This document shows, piece by piece, positions 16,299-20,075 of a DNA stretch of 20,075 nucleotides. Each line of letters opens with the position of its first letter. Positions within the stretch are counted from its first letter, which is position 1. The position numbers and the translations under genes were made by a program. This stretch comes from Priapulus caudatus. Taxonomy: Eukaryota; Priapulida; Priapulimorpha; Priapulimorphida; Priapulidae. A model generated the notes under the pieces. That model searched no databases. It was not told the origin of the DNA and worked only from the letters and a program-made list of their open reading frames with translations. The DNA lies in the NCBI RefSeq assembly GCF_000485595.1, contig NW_014577623.1:152670-172744 (forward strand), read 5' to 3'.

Positions 16299-16493
16299 CA
16301 GGGGAGATAGTGATCCGCTAGGGGACGGCTCTGATTGGCTAATTTTGTCTCTTATTTATTTTATTATATATATTATTTTTGGCTAATTTTGTTTTATTTT
16401 ATAATTAGGGATAGGGTTAGGATTAGGGTTAGAGTAAGGGTTAACTGATTTCGATATCCACAACTTATTTTTATATTCACTATCTCTCCCCTG
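16299..16493. mobile_element. 195-bp MITE with telomere-like interior
   Basis: Inverted ends are CAGGGGAGATAGTGA on the left and TCACTATCTCTCCCCTG on the right; the right arm has one extra dinucleotide. The interior is AT-rich with two GGCTAATTTTGT-containing blocks and a TTAGGG-like tract. A second copy begins at 20003. Both copies are preceded by TGCA; no clear target duplication is visible around this one. No ORF. Confidence 0.75.
16405..16442. repeat. Interstitial TTAGGG-like tract
   Basis: Degenerate units ATTAGGG, ATAGGGTTAGG, ATTAGGGTTAG and TAAGGGTTA occur inside the MITE at 16299-16493. They resemble the common metazoan telomere repeat but are imperfect and short. Confidence 0.6.
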
Positions 16494-16497
16494 AGAC

Positions 16498-16888
16498 TTA
16501 CTAGTTTATAGGTATTTATGGCTGCGCGTTTGTATAAACCACACCAGCGCCATCCATAACCGCGTAAAGCAAACGTTACAGCGGAACATTACTGCGATCC
16601 GCAGTGTTGATCTGTCTATTTGCCCCACTTTGTCTCTTCCGTCTTTGATATAGACCCGTGGACTTTGAAGACTATAATATTCATGAGGTTATGAGAAAGA
16701 CTGACACATTTATTACAGGCGTGACTCGGTGGCGCACGTGCGTGTCATCGTTACCGGCAGACGCGCGCGTGCCAAAACGCGCCAAAAAACGAGGCAGACG
16801 ATTCGACTCGGTGTTATGTGTGTCACGATTGCCACGATTGCCACGACATAATAGAAAAATATCACCAGCAGATAGGACGGACGGTCAT
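16498..16888. other. No gene seen
   Basis: Mixed sequence between two inverted-repeat elements. Frames on both strands are short and lack splice or family support; one contains a hydrophobic run (- strand, about 16830-16870) that is not followed by anything gene-like. Confidence 0.5.
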
Positions 16889-16997
16889 AGACTGGTACCC
16901 TGCCTCTAAATATAGAGTAACTATCTATTAATCTATCCTCGAAATATATTTGCCAAAGATTTGTTGTTAACAAAGCGTAGAGACAGGGTACCAGTCT
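16889..16997. mobile_element. 109-bp inverted-repeat element (GGTACCCTG ends)
   Basis: The ends AGACTGGTACCCTGCCTCTA and TAGAGACAGGGTACCAGTCT are inverted repeats of 20 bases with one mismatch, around an AT-rich 69-bp centre. The size and structure are those of a MITE. I see no clean target duplication; GTCAT occurs just outside the left end and a few bases beyond the right end. Confidence 0.65.
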
Positions 16998-16999
16998 TC

Positions 17000-18657
17000 G
17001 ATAGTCATTGACATATATATATAGAGCCGTCTACTGATAAACATCGCTATAAATTATCGAGGTACGGAATAAATATGAATTAATTACGATGTGAATAATT
17101 ATGGATATCATGAACATACACACACGTAGAATGGGACAGGCATTTCGCATTTGTTACTGCGGGGTACTCCCTAATAGGCGCTAATATAATATATAGCACT
17201 AATATAAGTTTGCTGCCTTGAAGCGATCATCTGTTGATGAAATTGCGATGAACACGTTAACGCGCCCCCGATCTGGTTCCGCTTGTGATCAAATTTGAGC
17301 GATTGCTCGTATAAATCCGGACCAGAAAACCATGAAATTATAAGAAACGAAGCAAAGAAATCGGCGTACGTGCTCGTTTTGCTATGCAAATTCTCGTGCG
17401 TGGCTGTGGCGGTGGGGGTGGGGATCGAGGGGGTTTAGGTAACGGTTTTATCGTTAATAACGATGTCTACTGTCATGAAAGTCGTTTCAACAGATTAACC
17501 TAAACTCTCTTGGTGTGTAGTTTTTTACAATACGGTCAACGCGTGCTAAGGCCATTTTTAACAAATCTCGGATTGTGTTCTGGAAACTGGCTGGGGGGAT
17601 TAGAGTGATCGCACACTGCGCGAATGTTGCAAAGCACCTTTGAATGAACTGCGACCGTATACGCTTATATATATGTGACTATAAAACTATATAACTATAT
17701 AACTCTAATCTCTAAATGGCTAGATCCTAATGCATCTGACAAGCGTTTAACGCAGTACCTTCTTCCAAGTGTGACGGAGAATGTCAGGCGTTCGCAGTGT
17801 CCACTATATAATAGGCGCATTAATAATACGCAACACGTCCTCGTCCGAGACGCTCTCGTGCGGACACGACTCACTCAACTGACCTTGGCGCCCCCTCACG
17901 GCCGCCGCACCGTCCGACTGCGATTCCGCCCCCCGGTGTCGGCGACGATGAAAAACCGGCCTGCCGCTCTCTGGTGTTGACGAGGTGGCGTCGTCTCGAC
18001 GGAGGGTGGCGCCATCTGTTGGCTGGTGGAATAATGACAACGCGATCGTCGAAGGCTGCACGATGTCGTAGCAATGGCGGCCCCGCTCTGTTCAATCACA
18101 GATGAGGAAGAGGAGATGCCACAAGCCGTCCAGCCGTTAGCCGAGACTTCAGACGTCAGATCTGTCCAAGCGAGGAGAGAGGTACTTTTTAGAGAGTGGC
18201 GGGAGACGCAGTGAGAATCCTCCCTCCCCCACGCATTCATTTCTGTCCGTCCGTACGTACGCCGTTGCTGGTGGTTCGACGTCGTCAGTGTTGTGTTAGG
18301 TGGCGCCCCCTGCAGGCGTCGCTGTCGTATCGTTGCAGAATTCGGTTTCCTTGCCGATACGTGGCTGCCTGGAGACGCTTTGGAGAAATGTATTTACCAG
18401 GTGTTGGTGCATTTGTGCGTGCGTGCGTGTGTCCACGTCTTAAAATTGTATAGTATTGGCTCGCACGTGTACAGTAGAATAACCTGTGCGTGGGCACCAC
18501 ATTTTTCTCTCTCTCCCTCTATATCCCTCTTACTTTGCCGTCACACTGTCTAATATTTCCATGTACAGATACGTATCTGTACATGTATTATCACATGTGC
18601 TTGTTATTCCAGGTCGAGCGAACCCTTAACAGCAACCTCTTCCTCTCTCGAACCTAC
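17000..18657. other. Presumed intron of the cystine-knot gene, no confident exon
   Basis: If the signal exon belongs with the cystine-knot exons, this is intron. Phase arithmetic requires an additional exon with two leading bases and a phase 0 end somewhere between 15565 and 18657, and I did not find it. The block 17880-18180 is GC-rich and exon-like on both strands. The - strand frame there contains SESCPHESVSDEDVLRIIN (about 17825-17878), but its possible acceptor is phase 0 and does not fit the signal exon. Confidence 0.4.
18074..18181 (+). CDS. Possible short first exon or mini-ORF on the + strand
   Basis: An ATG in good context (GTAGCAATGG) opens MAAPLCSITDEEEEMPQAVQ, then PLAETSDVRSVQARRE, with an acceptable donor GAGAG|GTACTT after 18181. 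Without splicing it ends ten codons later (about 46 residues in total). The acidic start looks like a typical cytosolic N-terminus and the block is GC-rich, but no downstream exon is identified within the window and it would sit antisense within the - strand gene. Confidence 0.22.
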
Positions 18658-18805
18658 CTCCAACGAAGGATGGGAACTGTCTTTTCACTCGCAGCCGAGA
18701 GGGGGCACTCGCCACATCATCGACCATGGAGTCAGCGGCGACGGTGAGCGTTGCCACGGCGATAATGGCCAACAGCAGATGCGCCGACGCTCGTCTGGCA
18801 AACAT
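18658..18805 (-). CDS. Signal-peptide exon of a secreted precursor
   Basis: On the - strand, ATG at 18805-18803 lies in a good context (GTCGCCATGT) and opens MFARRASAHLLLAIIAVATL, then TVAADSMVDDVAS, APSRLRVKRQFPSFVG. This is a classic secretory signal (basic n-region, about 14 hydrophobic residues, small residues TVAA before the cut) followed by a furin-type RVKR site. The donor GTTGGAG|GTAGGT is strong and leaves phase 1. CTTTCAG six bases before the ATG may be the acceptor of a 5'-UTR intron. It is the right kind of start for the cystine-knot precursor downstream, but the known next exon begins in phase 0, so an intervening exon is missing or this belongs to another transcript. Confidence 0.55.
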
Positions 18806-18809
18806 GGCG

Positions 18810-19330
18810 ACTGAAAGCGAAATCAAGACGCGCGAGATTCATATAGGTTAGTATAGCGAGAGATCCGTGGTCGAGATATGCCGCATATTTAAAATTCTCG
18901 AACACGAAACGAGCATTAAGCAGTTTCGAGCATTTCAAATCTGGTGGAAGATCACCGAGCACTGCAGGGGCACGGTTATGCGTCGTTGATTGACTGATCG
19001 CGTTTTTAGATATTCGACGCTCTGCATATAGTATTGCATCCATGCAGAAAGCTAAACCCGGACATGATCTGCAATTATACCAGCAAGAGACAATGGAACG
19101 AGAAATGAGGAGAAGCAGGACGAGAAAGAGGAGGAGTCTCACCCAGTTCGACTTCAGTTCAACCACATATACTCAGTGTCCTTGGCTACCAAAGAACTAC
19201 AAGATACGCGCTTGTGGCTCCCCCTGGTGGCTGAAGATTACGCCCATGCCCCAGTGGCAAGAGGGAGAGAAACAGGTAGCAATTAGTGCATGAGCAGAGC
19301 AAACGAAGAGGAGAGATAGATAGAAACGAA
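18810..19330. other. No confident gene seen
   Basis: Upstream flank of the signal exon. Open frames exist on both strands (for example + 19042-19293 and - 19166-18732, the latter beginning with a Leu-rich hydrophobic run), but neither has splice pairing or family resemblance. I call none of them. Confidence 0.45.
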
Positions 19331-19336
19331 CACAAG

Positions 19337-19376
19337 CACACCCATGCTCGCACACACACATGTATGCACACACACG

Positions 19377-19441
<65 letters not shown>

Positions 19442-19460
19442 AGGGGGGAGAAAGACAGAG
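19337..19460. repeat. (CA)n, (TA)n and (GA)n microsatellites
   Basis: A CACA/CACG-rich part (about 19337-19376) passes into (TA)n (19378-19394) and a GA run (19394-19438), then decays into purine-rich sequence. All open frames across it are repeat products. Confidence 0.9.
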
Positions 19461-19717
19461 AAAGAGAGAAAGAGAAAGATAACGCACGGGTGGGTCAAAC
19501 CAGTTTGGCCCAACCCCGGGGCGAAAGGCTTTTTGCGAATGAAGGAAAAAGGGAAATCGTTTAGCTCTATGCTATGGCCAGTGACCCTCTTCTACTGCTG
19601 ACTGTTCTTGAAATTCTTTTATCTCGGATCGAAACAGGTTACACTTGACTTTGCATCGTGTGGAAACAGGGCCCCCTACGTTCCTCACGCTGCATGCCCA
19701 TACCACATAAGTACTAC

Positions 19718-19856
19718 ACACATACACAAACTCACGCGCACACGCACGCACACAAACGCACGCACAAACGCGCGCGCGAGCACGCATGTTTATGCGAGAG
19801 ACACGTTTGCGAATATAATATATGTTTTTTTTTTATAATATCGTACCAACTCATGG

Positions 19857-19889
<33 letters not shown>

Positions 19890-19890
19890 T
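19718..19890. repeat. CACA/CGCA-rich tract and (TC)n microsatellite
   Basis: ACACA/ACGCACAC repeats occur at about 19718-19785, with a T-run at 19826-19835 and (TC)n at 19859-19888. Confidence 0.85.
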
Positions 19891-19902
19891 ATGGGGCTGC
19901 AT

Positions 19903-19946
19903 CACTGATCTCTACTATACTAACGTTAGTATAGTATAGATCAGTG
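19903..19946. mobile_element. 44-bp palindromic insertion with 8-bp direct repeats
   Basis: The left arm CACTGATCTCTACTATACTA continues AC, and the right arm is its reverse complement except for one base; there is no spacer. The perfect 8-bp direct repeat GGCTGCAT abuts both ends (19895-19902 and 19947-19954), as expected for a target-site duplication. The start CACTGATCTCTA is shared with 10342-10389. It is too short to encode anything. Confidence 0.7.
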
Positions 19947-20002
19947 GGCTGCATACCCATAACTATGCCCATAACAGACCTCTGTTTATAGGTAATTTTG
20001 CA

Positions 20003-20075
20003 CAGGGGAGAGATAGTGATCCGCTAGGGGACGGCTCTGATTGGCTAATTTTGTCTCTTATTTATTTTATTATAT
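20003..20075. mobile_element. Second copy of the CAGGGGAGA MITE, cut by window end
   Basis: CAGGGGAGAGATAGTGATCC and the bases that follow match 16299 onward through GGCTAATTTTGTCTCTTATT and further to the window edge, with a GA dinucleotide difference near the start. It has the same orientation as the first copy. Confidence 0.85.

Noticed and set aside
17837-17878. Possible micro-exon SESCPHESVSDED of the ligand gene
   Set aside because: Weak splice sites, and phase 0-0 does not bridge the phase 1 signal exon; left as a lead only.
18732-19166. 144-codon - strand frame starting with a Leu-rich hydrophobic run
   Set aside because: It overlaps the signal exon in another frame, the hydrophobic run comes from a GAGGAGAAG-type tract, and no family or splice support follows.
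19197-19601. Ser/Leu and Arg/Glu frames near the end of the window
   Set aside because: Products of CA, TA and GA microsatellites.
1-20075. CRISPR array, bacterial operon, tRNA or rRNA genes
   Set aside because: The repeated units at 10.5-12.2 kb have splice sites and coding cores rather than short repeats with unique spacers; no cloverleaf or rRNA-like segment was seen, and gene structure is eukaryotic.

Overview
This is animal nuclear DNA. Genes are split by GT/AG introns of a few hundred bases to about 2 kb, coding exons are GC-rich, and introns are AT-rich and full of microsatellites, minisatellites and small inverted-repeat transposons. There is no bacterial gene organisation. Short introns and the families present suggest an invertebrate, probably marine and bilaterian, but I cannot name the species.

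Left part, + strand (about 0.9-7.0 kb): six exons of a CCDC66-like coiled-coil protein (microtubule, centrosome and cilium family). They hold serine-rich, RPTERQ...LSQLR, coiled-coil, proline-rich and C-terminal disordered segments. Splice phases agree at four of the five junctions; the donor of the second exon is unclear. The 5' end lies left of the window and the 3' end is not resolved.

Right part, - strand (18.8-13.7 kb): four phase-compatible exons ending in a stop and an AATAAA encode a secreted cystine-knot protein that looks like the PTTH/Trunk/noggin group. A signal-peptide exon with an RVKR processing site lies upstream on the same strand, but its phase needs one more unidentified exon to join. 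The two genes converge.

Between and inside them, all on the - strand, is the most unusual content: a family of tiny phase 0-0 exon cassettes, mostly exactly 78 nt. Each has a conserved TATTTRCAG-type acceptor and a GT donor and encodes a 26-residue module around NEQPTTRER and NPAPET. A tandem array lies at 10.55-12.16 kb, diverged members at 7.05-7.70 kb, and two members lie upstream of the cystine-knot exons (15.96-16.22 kb). Synonymous differences in the core and preserved reading frame suggest translation; a few copies are broken. I do not recognise the module.

The remainder is repeats: a 214-bp hAT-type MITE with a perfect 8-bp target duplication, a second composite of that type, a 195-bp MITE with a telomere-like interior and a second copy cut by the window end, an identical 98-bp duplicate, and very short palindromes (40-48 bp), one flanked by a perfect 8-bp direct repeat.
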